This document shows positions 17,185 through 22,993 of a DNA stretch of 61,206 nt, piece by piece. Positions within the stretch are counted from its first letter, which is position 1. The number at the start of each line of letters is the position of its first letter. The position numbers and the translations under genes are program-made. The stretch is from a virus. The notes under the pieces were generated by a model. That model was not told the DNA's origin and ran no database searches. It saw nothing but the letters and a program-made list of their open reading frames with translations. The stretch is taken from positions 481 through 61,686 of IMG/VR virus record IMGVR_UViG_3300030109_000544, one strand, 5' to 3'.

Positions 17185-17755
17185 CTTCAATACCAAGTTC
17201 AGAGTTAACATCCATAGCTTCGCCGTCTATAATAATAGCATCATCCACTTCGGGGTTGACTAACTTGGCTAGCTTGGACCTTAAACGATTCTTCAGATCC
17301 TCTGTGGACTGATGTGTTATGGTTACCTCTGACTTCTCGGCAAACAGCCCAACGTCAGATATCTTGCCTAACAGCTCCAGCGCACGAATACGTACTCGTG
17401 GGTCAGGATTATCTGTTTCCAACACCAACTTGTTCGTAACCATGTGCCGTATCTGCACGGCGCTGTCTGCCACAGACTGCCCAAACTCCTGCAGAATACT
17501 GTTTGTCATAAGCAATGAGGCAGGGGTAAGTGTCGCTGCCTTCTTCGATGTTACCTTCTTGGAGGTTTTCTCAGGATCTTCGGCGTACGCCATAGACAGC
17601 TTGGCTGCTACGTCCTTGTCTTCTTTTGAAGGGTCCGGTTCCAACCCCAGTTTGGCTGCGGTGTTACAGGCGTACTCCGCCCGTGCCTTCAAATCCAGAT
17701 ACGGAGTATCAGGGGAAATGGGCACCCCAAACTCTGGTTCGACAACCAAACTCAT
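17174..17755 (-). CDS. terS: Terminase small subunit (probable)
   Basis: A 193-residue acidic, helical protein encoded immediately upstream of the large terminase with an 11-nt overlap. It contains LDLKARAEYACNTAAKLGLE, LLMTNSILQEFGQSVADSAV and RVRIRALELLGKISDVGLFA, a helical pattern that recurs in small terminases of marine phages. A Lys-rich segment (TSKKVTSKKAATLTPAS, residues ~64-80) could be a DNA-contact linker. Identification rests on position and pattern. It is the first gene of the late minus-strand unit. Confidence 0.7.
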   Translation of the reverse strand: MSLVVEPEFGVPISPDTPYLDLKARAEYACNTAAKLGLEPDPSKEDKDVAAKLSMAYAEDPEKTSKKVTSKKAATLTPASLLMTNSILQEFGQSVADSAVQIRHMVTNKLVLETDNPDPRVRIRALELLGKISDVGLFAEKSEVTITHQSTEDLKNRLRSKLAKLVNPEVDDAIIIDGEAMDVNSELGIEDAK

Positions 17756-17852
17756 ATAATTTGCCCGCAGGTTTTAACCGTTATGCCACATATACCAACA
17801 AAATACGAAGTATACAAGTAGTTTGGGACTCCAAAGGGGGGTACTTCTATAT
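17756..17852. promoter_or_regulatory. Divergent control region between late and early units
   Basis: This 97-bp AT-rich gap separates the minus-strand terminase gene from the first plus-strand gene, so at least one promoter for each direction should lie in or near it. TA-rich -10-like elements are present on both strands (for example TATACAAG and CATATACC), but I cannot pick a convincing -35/-10 pair. AAAGGGGGG (17832-17840) lies upstream of the plus-strand start codon. Confidence 0.45.
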
Positions 17853-18170
17853 ATGGACAAACGACATACAGAAGGCCAAATCTGCGAAACAATCTTGGTA
17901 GAATATCTTTTACGCCTTGATTTGTATGTATTCCAGCCTGTGTCTGCACACGGACCCGTAGATGTAGTCGCTATAAGTGCCGAAGGTGAGATGTACCTGT
18001 TTGACGCAAAGAAAAACGCCAAACGATATGTGCCGGAACGCGGAACCAACCACCGAATACACCGGGTACTATCCCCCCTGCAGAAAACTTTGGGGGTACG
18101 GATGGCTTACGTGGATATAGCCACGAGAGAGGTTCACATAGTGCCAGCGTTGCCCGAACTCAAAAAATAG
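17853..18170 (+). CDS. Putative PD-(D/E)XK family nuclease
   Basis: A 105-residue protein from ATG at 17853 (a TTG 30 nt upstream is possible). It begins MDKRHTEGQICETILVEYLL, a helix with a conserved Glu, followed by HGPVDVVAISAEGEMYLFDA and KKNAKR. The pattern PVD-(x)12-FDAKK fits a PD-(D/E)XK active site (Asp, Asp/Glu-x-Lys) with a preceding helix as in small archaeal-type resolvase-like and restriction-like nucleases. Probable role: DNA cleavage or recombination, or a packaging-related nuclease. It is the first gene of the plus-strand unit. Confidence 0.65.
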   Translation: MDKRHTEGQICETILVEYLLRLDLYVFQPVSAHGPVDVVAISAEGEMYLFDAKKNAKRYVPERGTNHRIHRVLSPLQKTLGVRMAYVDIATREVHIVPALPELKK

Positions 18171-18237
18171 CAGAATTCTCGTGCAAATTAGTATTTATAT
18201 AGGTGCATGTCACTAACATTACGTCGCGGGGTCATGG

Positions 18238-18288
18238 GGGTAGGGTAGGGTCTAAAATATCTCGCCCCAGAAAAAGACCCCCCTACCC
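18238..18288 (+). terminator. Strong G/C-rich stem-loop after the nuclease gene
   Basis: GGGTAGGG-(TA)-GGGTCT (18238-18253) can pair with AGACCC-CCCTACCC (18275-18288), giving a 14-bp stem with a 2-nt bulge and a 21-nt loop. There is no U-tract, so it may attenuate, stabilise a 3' end, or insulate the next promoter. It lies 67 bp after the stop of the nuclease gene, in a 252-bp gene-free stretch. Confidence 0.55.
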
Positions 18289-18316
18289 ATTGCTGCTAGA
18301 TAATGACATATCTTGT

Positions 18317-18420
18317 CAGATACTGTCAAAACATCTATGGCAATTCACGTCTAAATATGTTTTAGTATAATCATCGAACGGGGCAATCAAGCCCCTCGAT
18401 ATGATCTTGAAAGGATCACA
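18317..18420 (+). promoter_or_regulatory. Promoter and leader, copy 1 of 2
   Basis: It contains an upstream box (18317-18337, core ACTGTCAAAACATCTA), 28 bp, then a perfect TATAAT -10 (18366-18371) with no good -35, suggesting an activator-dependent promoter. The leader folds as ATCATCGA...GGGGC-AATCAA-GCCCC...TCGATATGAT, followed by the ribosome site AAAGGA and ATG at 18423. A second copy with the same spacing lies at 19270-19378. Confidence 0.7.
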
Positions 18421-18422
18421 CT

Positions 18423-18590
18423 ATGCTAGAACGTCTCTTACCTATCATCTGCGCCCTGATCGGTGCGGTGATGCTGTATGTGTCCCTCGACAACACCATC
18501 GGATACGTCGGTCACCTGTGGATCGTCGGCCTTATCGCTGGGTCTCAGTTAGTTGTCATGGCAATCCGCTCGGCGGTGCGACATGGGTGA
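18423..18590 (+). CDS. 55-residue membrane protein
   Basis: ATG at 18423 follows the duplicated leader and its AAAGGA ribosome site. The peptide is MLERLLPIICALIGAVMLYV, SLDNTIGYVGHLWIVGLIAG, SQLVVMAIRSAVRHG: two transmembrane segments (residues ~4-20 and ~32-48) joined by a short polar loop, with a basic C-terminus. No family recognised. It overlaps the next gene by 8 nt. It may act at the host membrane early in infection, but this is inference from topology only. Confidence 0.65.
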   Translation: MLERLLPIICALIGAVMLYVSLDNTIGYVGHLWIVGLIAGSQLVVMAIRSAVRHG

Positions 18591-18777
18591 CATGCAGCGG
18601 GCGCTAGCGCCGTACCAGATACGGCGGCATTTCGACGGCTCGGAAGTAATGTGGCTCATCACAAAAGAAGGTGATCCACGATGTGCTGTCGATCATTTCG
18701 AGACGAGAGAAGAAGCCGAGGCAGAACGCAATCGTCTCAATTCGACATATATCCTCGACACGCTCGGGATATCCTAA
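18583..18777 (+). CDS. Small soluble protein, unknown function
   Basis: A 64-residue protein, MGDMQRALAPYQIRRHFDGS, EVMWLITKEGDPRCAVDHFE, TREEAEAERNRLNSTYILDT. The first strand-loop-strand (IRRHFDGSEVMWLI) and the helix with TREEAEAERNRLN look like a compact alpha/beta fold of small phage proteins. It begins inside the preceding membrane-protein gene (8-nt overlap), so they are likely cotranslated. Start chosen for the overlap; an upstream in-frame ATG at 18553 would be deeper inside the neighbour. Confidence 0.6.
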   Translation: MGDMQRALAPYQIRRHFDGSEVMWLITKEGDPRCAVDHFETREEAEAERNRLNSTYILDTLGIS

Positions 18778-18783
18778 TCAACC

Positions 18784-18803
18784 GGGGGAGCTTCGGCTCC
18801 CCC
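18784..18803 (+). terminator. UUCG-capped intercistronic hairpin
   Basis: GGGGGAGC-TTCG-GCTCCCCC is a perfect 8-bp stem closed by a UUCG tetraloop, located 6 nt after a stop codon and 7 nt before an AGGAGA ribosome site. No U-tract follows, so a processing or stabilising role, or factor-assisted termination, is likely. Confidence 0.7.
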
Positions 18804-18818
18804 ACAAAGGAGAACGAT

Positions 18819-19106
18819 ATGTCTACCACTATCCGTTACAAATGGGGCCAGCAACGTGCTGCCCTGACAGATGCCCTGCATTGGCTGGGTTACGACAACT
18901 TCAAGAGAGTGGCAAGGCTACTCAAGGCTAACGCCGATACCGAAGACGCACGGCGAACATATGGTATTCAGTTAGAGATGTTCGCTGGAATATCCGGCGC
19001 ACCAGTGGAAGCCATGTTCGACAGGTATCTGAGTGAAGGTCGCGAAAGACTTCCACACCTGAACAATCTCTCTAAACACCAATGGAGAGAACTCCACAAC
19101 AAGTAA
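18819..19106 (+). CDS. Unknown 95-residue protein
   Basis: ATG at 18819 is preceded by AAAGGAGAACG, an excellent ribosome site. The protein reads MSTTIRYKWGQQRAALTDAL, HWLGYDNFKRVARLLKANAD and GISGAPVEAMFDRYLSEGRE. It is mostly helical and mildly basic; no family recognised. It is enclosed between two UUCG-type hairpins and followed by the first pair of 30-bp direct repeats. Possibly a small regulatory protein; no clear helix-turn-helix is visible. Confidence 0.65.
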   Translation: MSTTIRYKWGQQRAALTDALHWLGYDNFKRVARLLKANADTEDARRTYGIQLEMFAGISGAPVEAMFDRYLSEGRERLPHLNNLSKHQWRELHNK

Positions 19107-19112
19107 CCAATC

Positions 19113-19134
19113 GGGAGGGGCTTCGGCCTCTCCC
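19113..19134 (+). terminator. UUCG-capped hairpin after the 95-residue gene
   Basis: GGGAGGGGC-TTCG-GCCTCTCCC folds as a 9-bp stem (one G-U pair) with a UUCG loop, 7 nt after the stop codon, followed by CTTTGATG. It is similar in design to the hairpin at 18784-18803 and precedes the first 30-bp repeat pair. Confidence 0.7.
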
Positions 19135-19138
19135 CTTT

Positions 19139-19216
19139 GATGCCAGTTCTCAAGGGCGCGGCGAGCCAAGGACCATCCAGCCATGCGATGCCAGTTCTCA
19201 AAGGCGCGGTGAGCCA
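19139..19216 (+). repeat. 30-bp direct repeats, family B, copies 1-2
   Basis: Two 30-bp copies (19139-19168 and 19187-19216) separated by an 18-bp unrelated spacer. They share CCAGTTCTCAA and GGCGCGG(C/T)GAGCCA and differ at only two positions. The same family recurs at 19943-20082 with the same 48-bp period. Non-coding; probable protein-binding or RNA element. Confidence 0.8.
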
Positions 19217-19222
19217 ACGAAT

Positions 19223-19240
19223 GTTAGTCCACGGACTAAC
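19223..19240. repeat. 18-bp inverted repeat, family A, copy 1
   Basis: GTTAGTCCACGGACTAAC: 8-bp arms around a 2-nt centre, 6 bp after B repeat 2 and just upstream of the second promoter/leader. Likely an operator or RNA hairpin shared by at least five downstream genes. Confidence 0.9.
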
Positions 19241-19269
19241 AAAATATATCAGATAATGCGCCCGCGTAG

Positions 19270-19378
19270 CAGATACTGTCAAAACATCTACAGACAAACG
19301 CGCTGAAATATGTTCTTATACAATCATCGAAACGGCCAATACCGGCGAATTCGATATGATCTTGAAAGGATCACACAA
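19270..19378 (+). promoter_or_regulatory. Promoter and leader, copy 2 of 2
   Basis: The upstream box (19270-19290) is identical to that at 18317-18337. The -10 is TACAAT (19319-19324), again 28 bp downstream. The leader keeps the outer stem ATCATCGA...TCGATATGAT and the identical GATCTTGAAAGGATCACAC ribosome-site block, but its inner stem sequence differs (CGG/CCG instead of GGGGC/GCCCC), which supports RNA structure. ATG follows at 19379. Confidence 0.7.
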
Positions 19379-19888
19379 ATGGTTGATACCATTTATACGG
19401 CTGCGAAGGCATATGGCTCCGCAGAAAACAAAAGCGCCAACAGCAAAAAGGCGCTTGTTGATACCCTAGTCGCCGAGGGCGTGAAACCGGGGTTTAACAA
19501 ACAGCAAGATTTGGGCGATGGCAAAAAAGGCTATATCCCTGCTGCTGTTTCAGTACGCGAGGGTCTGGTTGCTAGTTGGGGTAAATCAGCCGTTCGCTTA
19601 TACAATACGGACACGAAAGAACTGTCCGATGTGGAAAGCGCCGAGAAACGCTATATCACGAAACAGCTCGGCACTCGGATGCGAAAACTTAACATCGCGC
19701 TGGATGAACGCCTTAATCCGGTCGAGCGTGGACCGGTCGAGCGTAAACCGGATGATGTTTGGTTGCGCGATGCCTTCAACGCTTTCGTCAAACGCGTTGA
19801 AAGTTCCGAAGGCGCGGGTGATCTTGATCTTGTCGAGATCATGGAGTGGTTGAAGAAATCGCCGCTCAATACTTTCCAACCAAAATAA
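19379..19888 (+). CDS. Unknown 169-residue protein
   Basis: ATG at 19379 follows the second leader and its AAAGGA site. The protein begins MVDTIYTAAKAYGSAENKSA and contains ALVDTLVAEGVKPGFNKQQD, GYIPAAVSVREGLVASWGKS, YITKQLGTRMRKLNIALDER and a C-terminal helix DLDLVEIMEWLKKSP. It is helical, soluble and charged. No family recognised; DNA binding is possible but not shown. It is a single-gene transcription unit: own promoter and a strong intrinsic terminator directly after. Placed between the two B-repeat clusters, it is a candidate to act on the adjacent repeats (inference). Confidence 0.65.
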   Translation: MVDTIYTAAKAYGSAENKSANSKKALVDTLVAEGVKPGFNKQQDLGDGKKGYIPAAVSVREGLVASWGKSAVRLYNTDTKELSDVESAEKRYITKQLGTRMRKLNIALDERLNPVERGPVERKPDDVWLRDAFNAFVKRVESSEGAGDLDLVEIMEWLKKSPLNTFQPK

Positions 19889-19901
19889 CTCTCCACAAAC
19901 T

Positions 19902-19932
19902 GGGTCGGCCCTTCTGGGTCGGCCCTTTTTTT
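19902..19932 (+). terminator. Intrinsic terminator
   Basis: GGGTCGGCCC-TTCT-GGGTCGGCCC followed by seven T. In RNA the two arms pair over 10 bp (two G-U pairs) with a 4-nt loop and a U-tract: a textbook terminator, 13 nt after the stop codon. Confidence 0.88.
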
Positions 19933-19942
19933 GTGCCTTTTT

Positions 19943-20082
19943 GAAACCAGTTCCTACGGTCGCGGCGAGCCAACGCGCTGTGTCACGTTTGACGCCAGTT
20001 CCCACGGTCGCGGTGAGCCACACACTTGTTAGTCCGTGGACTAACATCTTTTGAAACCAGTTCTTTCGGTCGCGGTGAGCCA
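19943..20082 (+). repeat. 30-bp direct repeats, family B, copies 3-5
   Basis: Copies at 19943-19972, 19991-20020 and 20053-20082. Consensus GA--CCAGTTC, five variable bases, G-CGCGG(C/T)GAGCCA. Copies 3 and 4 are separated by exactly 18 bp, as are copies 1 and 2. Between copies 4 and 5 the gap is 32 bp and holds an 18-bp inverted repeat (20028-20045). No coding potential. Confidence 0.82.
20028..20045. repeat. 18-bp inverted repeat, family A, copy 2
   Basis: GTTAGTCCGTGGACTAAC, the copy with a GT centre, placed between B repeats 4 and 5. Confidence 0.9.
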
Positions 20083-20096
20083 CTACACGCACACGT

Positions 20097-20114
20097 GTTA
20101 GTCCACGGACTAAC
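20097..20114. repeat. 18-bp inverted repeat, family A, copy 3
   Basis: GTTAGTCCACGGACTAAC, 14 bp after B repeat 5 and directly bordering the octamer array. Its first bases overlap a 14-bp element CGCACACGTGTTAG (20088-20101) that recurs at 20442-20455. Confidence 0.9.
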
Positions 20115-20115
20115 A

Positions 20116-20482
20116 TAATGTTCGCACCTAACACGTTGATATATAAGCAATGTTCGGGTTTTCGCGTGTAATGTTCCGTAATGTTCTGTAGCGTGAGTAC
20201 ATTATGTATACGTAGCAATTCATAACTGCGTGTGACAGCTATTAGCAATACATGCCTATTAATATATAGCAATCTGTTACATATCTTAATAGTAGTTGTA
20301 ATGTTCTCTTTTAGAAATAGGATAAAACTTTATTTGAAAGGGGGTGGCGCGGATTCCTCAAACCACCCAACCCAAAATATGACCCTCCAATTTCTCCAAA
20401 AACAGAACATTAGAACATTCCAAGCATTACAAAGGCTTACGCGCACACGTGTTAGAACATTACAGTACATTACAGAACATTG
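20116..20482. other. Candidate replication origin / iteron array
   Basis: This is the core of a 705-bp gene-free region (19889-20593). TAATGTTC occurs at 20116, 20169, 20179 and 20299 (CAATGTTC at 20148). The reverse form GAACATTA occurs at 20405 and 20455, with one-base variants at 20413, 20465 and 20475, plus GTACATTA at 20197. Neighbouring copies are often exactly 10 bp apart (20169/20179; 20455/20465/20475), one helical turn. The forward copies lie left and most reverse copies right of an AT-rich segment (20310-20345). CGCACACGTGTTAG flanks the array at 20088 and 20442. This is the arrangement expected for an initiator- or regulator-bound origin; function is inference. Confidence 0.6.
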
Positions 20483-20518
20483 CGCGTTTACTCACAAACT
20501 AACACCTTTACACATTAC

Positions 20519-20547
20519 TTGACTTAGATAGCTATATTTGCTATTAT
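20519..20547 (+). promoter_or_regulatory. Sigma70-type promoter for the DUF3150-MoxR-VWA operon
   Basis: TTGACT (20519-20524), 17-bp spacer, TATTAT (20542-20547): near-consensus boxes at ideal spacing, 46 bp upstream of the ATG at 20594. It is the clearest host-type promoter seen in the window and should fire early. Confidence 0.75.
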
Positions 20548-20593
20548 ATTGATAGTTGATGAATTGGTCATCAACACATACAGGAGAAGACAG

Positions 20594-21571
20594 ATGAACA
20601 CACTTGTTAACACGTTACCACAAACCGACGAGAATCTCGGCGGGGCGGCAGCTATGGGTACACAAGAAGATGTTAGTCCACGGACTAACAATGTTCCGCA
20701 GGTGGACGCACCTTCTATCGCATCCAGCGCGATGTTGTCAGAACTGTCCATATCGCAGTGGACCGGTCGCAAGAAAGACCGCAAGGCATCCAAAGATGTG
20801 ACCGCCGACAACAATGCCGAAACCGGTGTAGCCAACGTCAACAAGAAGTTGCTGGGCAACTGCGCCGAACTCGAAGCGGTACACAAGCTGACGGGTAACA
20901 TCCGCAACATCCACTATGGCATGACAATGCCGTGGTCGGACACGGGGTTGCGTCTGCTACCGACAGCGCAGTACTTCAAGTACCACAACGCCATGACTGA
21001 CCTAGAGAACCAGTGGCGTGCGGCGACTAACACGTTCCTGTCATCATATCAGTGGGAGATCAGCCAAGCGCAGGCCAAGCTGGGTGATCTGTTCGACGTT
21101 AGCGAGTACCCGACGACCGACGCGCTGACCACCAAGTTCGGGTTCAACCTCAACTATATCCCGCTACCCGACGCGGGTGACTTTCGTATCGACGTTGGCA
21201 ACGACGCGGTGGCCGAGGTCAAGTCCAGCTACAACGACTACTACAGCAGGCAACTGACCAAGGCAATGAACGACGTGTGGACACGTTTACACGATGCGCT
21301 CACACGCATGTCGGAACGGTTGGACTACGGCGAGAACGACGACAAGCGGGTGTTCCGCGATACGCTCGTCAGCAACGTGACCGACATGGTTGACTTGCTC
21401 GATGTATGTAACGTCACGGGCGACACGCAGATGACCGCCATGCGTGAAAAGTTGTCTGACGCCATGTACGGCGTGACCGCCGAGGTGCTACGCGAAGATG
21501 CACACACGCGCATCGAAACCAAGCGCACGGTGGATGAGGTTATATCGTCGCTTCCTAGCTTGGAGGTGTAA
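20594..21571 (+). CDS. DUF3150-like protein
   Basis: A 325-residue protein with AGGAGA 6 nt before its ATG. From residue ~55 it follows the DUF3150 pattern: LSISQWTGRKKDRKASKDV, VNKKLLGNCAELEAVHKLTG, MPWSDTGLRLLPTAQYFKYH, AKLGDLFDVSEYPTTDALTT, FNLNYIPLPDAGDFRIDVGN, then a helical region (DVWTRLHDALTRMSERLDY). The N-terminal ~50 residues are low-complexity, and codons 27-32 consist of an 18-bp inverted repeat. DUF3150 genes typically sit beside MoxR ATPase and VWA genes, exactly as here. Biochemical role unknown; probably a partner or substrate of the AAA+ module. Confidence 0.8.
   Translation: MNTLVNTLPQTDENLGGAAAMGTQEDVSPRTNNVPQVDAPSIASSAMLSELSISQWTGRKKDRKASKDVTADNNAETGVANVNKKLLGNCAELEAVHKLTGNIRNIHYGMTMPWSDTGLRLLPTAQYFKYHNAMTDLENQWRAATNTFLSSYQWEISQAQAKLGDLFDVSEYPTTDALTTKFGFNLNYIPLPDAGDFRIDVGNDAVAEVKSSYNDYYSRQLTKAMNDVWTRLHDALTRMSERLDYGENDDKRVFRDTLVSNVTDMVDLLDVCNVTGDTQMTAMREKLSDAMYGVTAEVLREDAHTRIETKRTVDEVISSLPSLEV
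20672..20689. repeat. 18-bp inverted repeat, family A, copy 4 (inside coding sequence)
   Basis: GTTAGTCCACGGACTAAC is in frame and encodes V-S-P-R-T-N at residues 27-32 of the DUF3150-like protein, within a low-complexity N-terminal extension. Confidence 0.9.
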
Positions 21572-21572
21572 C

Positions 21573-21743
21573 GTGCGAACCTTCCAGAACTTCCTGATTG
21601 TGATCGCGGTCGGCGTGTTGCTGGCCGTGGTCATGTTGGAGACACTAACCGGATGCGGTGAACGCACCTACTTCGAAAACCGCACTTGGGTGACGGGCGA
21701 GTGCCTGTTCATCCCGTACACCCCGACAGTGGGTCGGTGGTAA
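21573..21743 (+). CDS. 56-residue membrane protein
   Basis: A GTG at 21573 follows a strong TTGGAGG site (8-nt spacing) at the very end of the DUF3150 gene. The peptide, (M)RTFQNFLIVIAVGVLLAVV, MLETLTGCGERTYFENRTWV, TGECLFIPYTPTVGRW, has one transmembrane helix (residues ~6-24) followed by a short external tail with two Cys residues. LTGC resembles a lipobox, so lipoprotein processing is conceivable but unproven. It lies inside the DUF3150-MoxR operon and ends 4 bp before an inverted repeat. Confidence 0.6.
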   Translation: MRTFQNFLIVIAVGVLLAVVMLETLTGCGERTYFENRTWVTGECLFIPYTPTVGRW

Positions 21744-21747
21744 ACTT

Positions 21748-21765
21748 GTTAGTCCGCGGACTAAC
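21748..21765. repeat. 18-bp inverted repeat, family A, copy 5
   Basis: GTTAGTCCGCGGACTAAC (GC centre), 21 nt upstream of the MoxR start codon. The sequence after it, ACACAGCAATAGGAGAACTA, closely matches that after copy 7, so the palindrome and ribosome site form one repeated unit. Confidence 0.9.
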
Positions 21766-21786
21766 ACAGCAATAGGAGAACTACCA

Positions 21787-22881
21787 ATGACTACCGCAGA
21801 AACAATGTACGCTCTGAACCTCGACCAGATCGCCACCGCCATACGTACAGGTGGCAACAAGCGCACTATCTTGGTGCAGGGGCACATGGGTACAGGCAAG
21901 TCATCACTGCTGAACATGCTATCAGATGAGTTGCCAGATCATGCAGCCTGTTACTTCGATTGTACCACCAAGGATTTGGGCGACATCACAATACCGAATC
22001 TTGCCAAGATGGAGGATGGCACGGGGTATGTGTCGTACCTGACCAACGAAGAACTCGGCGCACACCTCGACAAGCCAATCATCCTCATGGTTGACGAGTA
22101 TGGCAAGGCCAACCCAGCGGTCAAGAACGCGATGCTGCGCCTCATGCTGGAGCGCAAGATCGGTAGCTACACGCTACATCCTGACTCGTTAGTATTTGCC
22201 ACTACCAACCTCGGCGCGGAGGGTGTCGGTGATCTGTTGCCGCCACACGCACGGAACCGCATCACCGTCATCACCATGCGTAAACCTGACAACATGGAAT
22301 GGATAGAATGGGGGATTAACAATGAGATCGACCACACGCTACTCGGGTGGTGCAAAGATAACCCACAGTTATTCGCGGGATTTGAGGGCGTCAAAGACCC
22401 CGAAGAAAACCCCTACATCTATCATCCCCGCGAACAACGGACAGCGTTCGTCACACCCCGCTCGTTGGAAGCAGCCTCGGACTGGCTCAAAGAAAGGGCA
22501 TCGTACGACGACCAAACGCTGACCGGTTTGCTTATGGGTACCATCGGCGCACGTGGTGCGATGGACCTGATGGCTTTCGTCAAGCTGGCCGATCAGTTGC
22601 CATCACTCGAAAGTATCAAGCAAGACCCGCAGAACGCCAAGGTTCCCGAAAGCGCGAGCGCCGTCTGCATGGTGGTGTATCGCACACTGGCAAGTCTGGA
22701 GAAAGATTGGGTCAACCCGTGGATGGACTACATGGTGCGTCTCGACAAGGAAGCGCAGGGTATGTTCGCCAACGGTGTCCGTGCGCCCAAGTACTCCAAG
22801 CAATCAATGGTGATGACCAACAAGAAGTTCACCGATTGGGCTATGGCGAACAACTATATGTTCGCGGCGGACAAGAAGTAA
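21787..22881 (+). CDS. MoxR-type AAA+ ATPase
   Basis: A 364-residue AAA_5/MoxR-like ATPase. Walker A is GHMGTGKSS (residues ~38-46), Walker B is IILMVDEYGKA (residues ~99-109), and sensor 1 is LVFATTNLG (residues ~136-144), followed by HARNRITVITMRKPD, a possible arginine-finger and linker region. The C-terminal lid reads FVTPRSLEAASDWLKE. MoxR ATPases work as chaperone-like motors with VWA-domain partners, and this gene is directly followed by a VWA gene. An AGGAGA site lies 7 nt upstream of ATG. Substrate unknown. Confidence 0.88.
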   Translation: MTTAETMYALNLDQIATAIRTGGNKRTILVQGHMGTGKSSLLNMLSDELPDHAACYFDCTTKDLGDITIPNLAKMEDGTGYVSYLTNEELGAHLDKPIILMVDEYGKANPAVKNAMLRLMLERKIGSYTLHPDSLVFATTNLGAEGVGDLLPPHARNRITVITMRKPDNMEWIEWGINNEIDHTLLGWCKDNPQLFAGFEGVKDPEENPYIYHPREQRTAFVTPRSLEAASDWLKERASYDDQTLTGLLMGTIGARGAMDLMAFVKLADQLPSLESIKQDPQNAKVPESASAVCMVVYRTLASLEKDWVNPWMDYMVRLDKEAQGMFANGVRAPKYSKQSMVMTNKKFTDWAMANNYMFAADKK

Positions 22882-22894
22882 GGAAGGATAAATT

Positions 22895-22915
22895 AGGGCT
22901 AACCGGGTTAGCCCT
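22895..22915 (+). terminator. Hairpin after the MoxR gene
   Basis: AGGGCTAACC-G-GGTTAGCCCT: 10-nt perfect inverted repeat, in RNA an 8-bp stem with a 5-nt loop, 13 nt after the stop codon and abutting the next 18-bp inverted repeat. No U-tract. Probable attenuator or processing site within the operon. Confidence 0.65.
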
Positions 22916-22916
22916 A

Positions 22917-22934
22917 GTTAGTCCACGGACTAAC
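22917..22934. repeat. 18-bp inverted repeat, family A, copy 6
   Basis: GTTAGTCCACGGACTAAC, immediately after the MoxR hairpin and 59 nt upstream of the VWA gene start codon. Confidence 0.9.
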
Positions 22935-22993
22935 ACGTGCTGGTGTGGGGTGGTACCCACACCGGCGGAAAGTCACCCACTAGGAGAATGACA

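Noticed and set aside
17795-17820. ATACGAAGTAT, similar to the loxP arm
   Set aside because: Only one short imperfect palindrome, no second arm at the loxP distance and no recombinase gene in the window.
18968-19297. Minus-strand open frame of about 109 codons
   Set aside because: It is a translation of the first B repeat pair and of the antisense of the 95-residue gene; no initiation signal.
19139-20082. 30-bp repeats with short spacers as a CRISPR array
   Set aside because: Spacers are only 18 bp (or 32 bp containing an inverted repeat), repeat copies diverge in the middle, there are just 2+3 units, and no cas operon is present.
19598-20272. Minus-strand open frame of 224 codons across the repeat region
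   Set aside because: It antisenses a well-supported gene and its repeats (LVHGLT, ATVGTG) are just translations of the A and B DNA repeats.
20232-20522. Open frame of 96 codons on the plus strand in the non-coding region
   Set aside because: No ribosome site, odd composition, and it runs through the octamer array and the promoter; it is best explained as chance.
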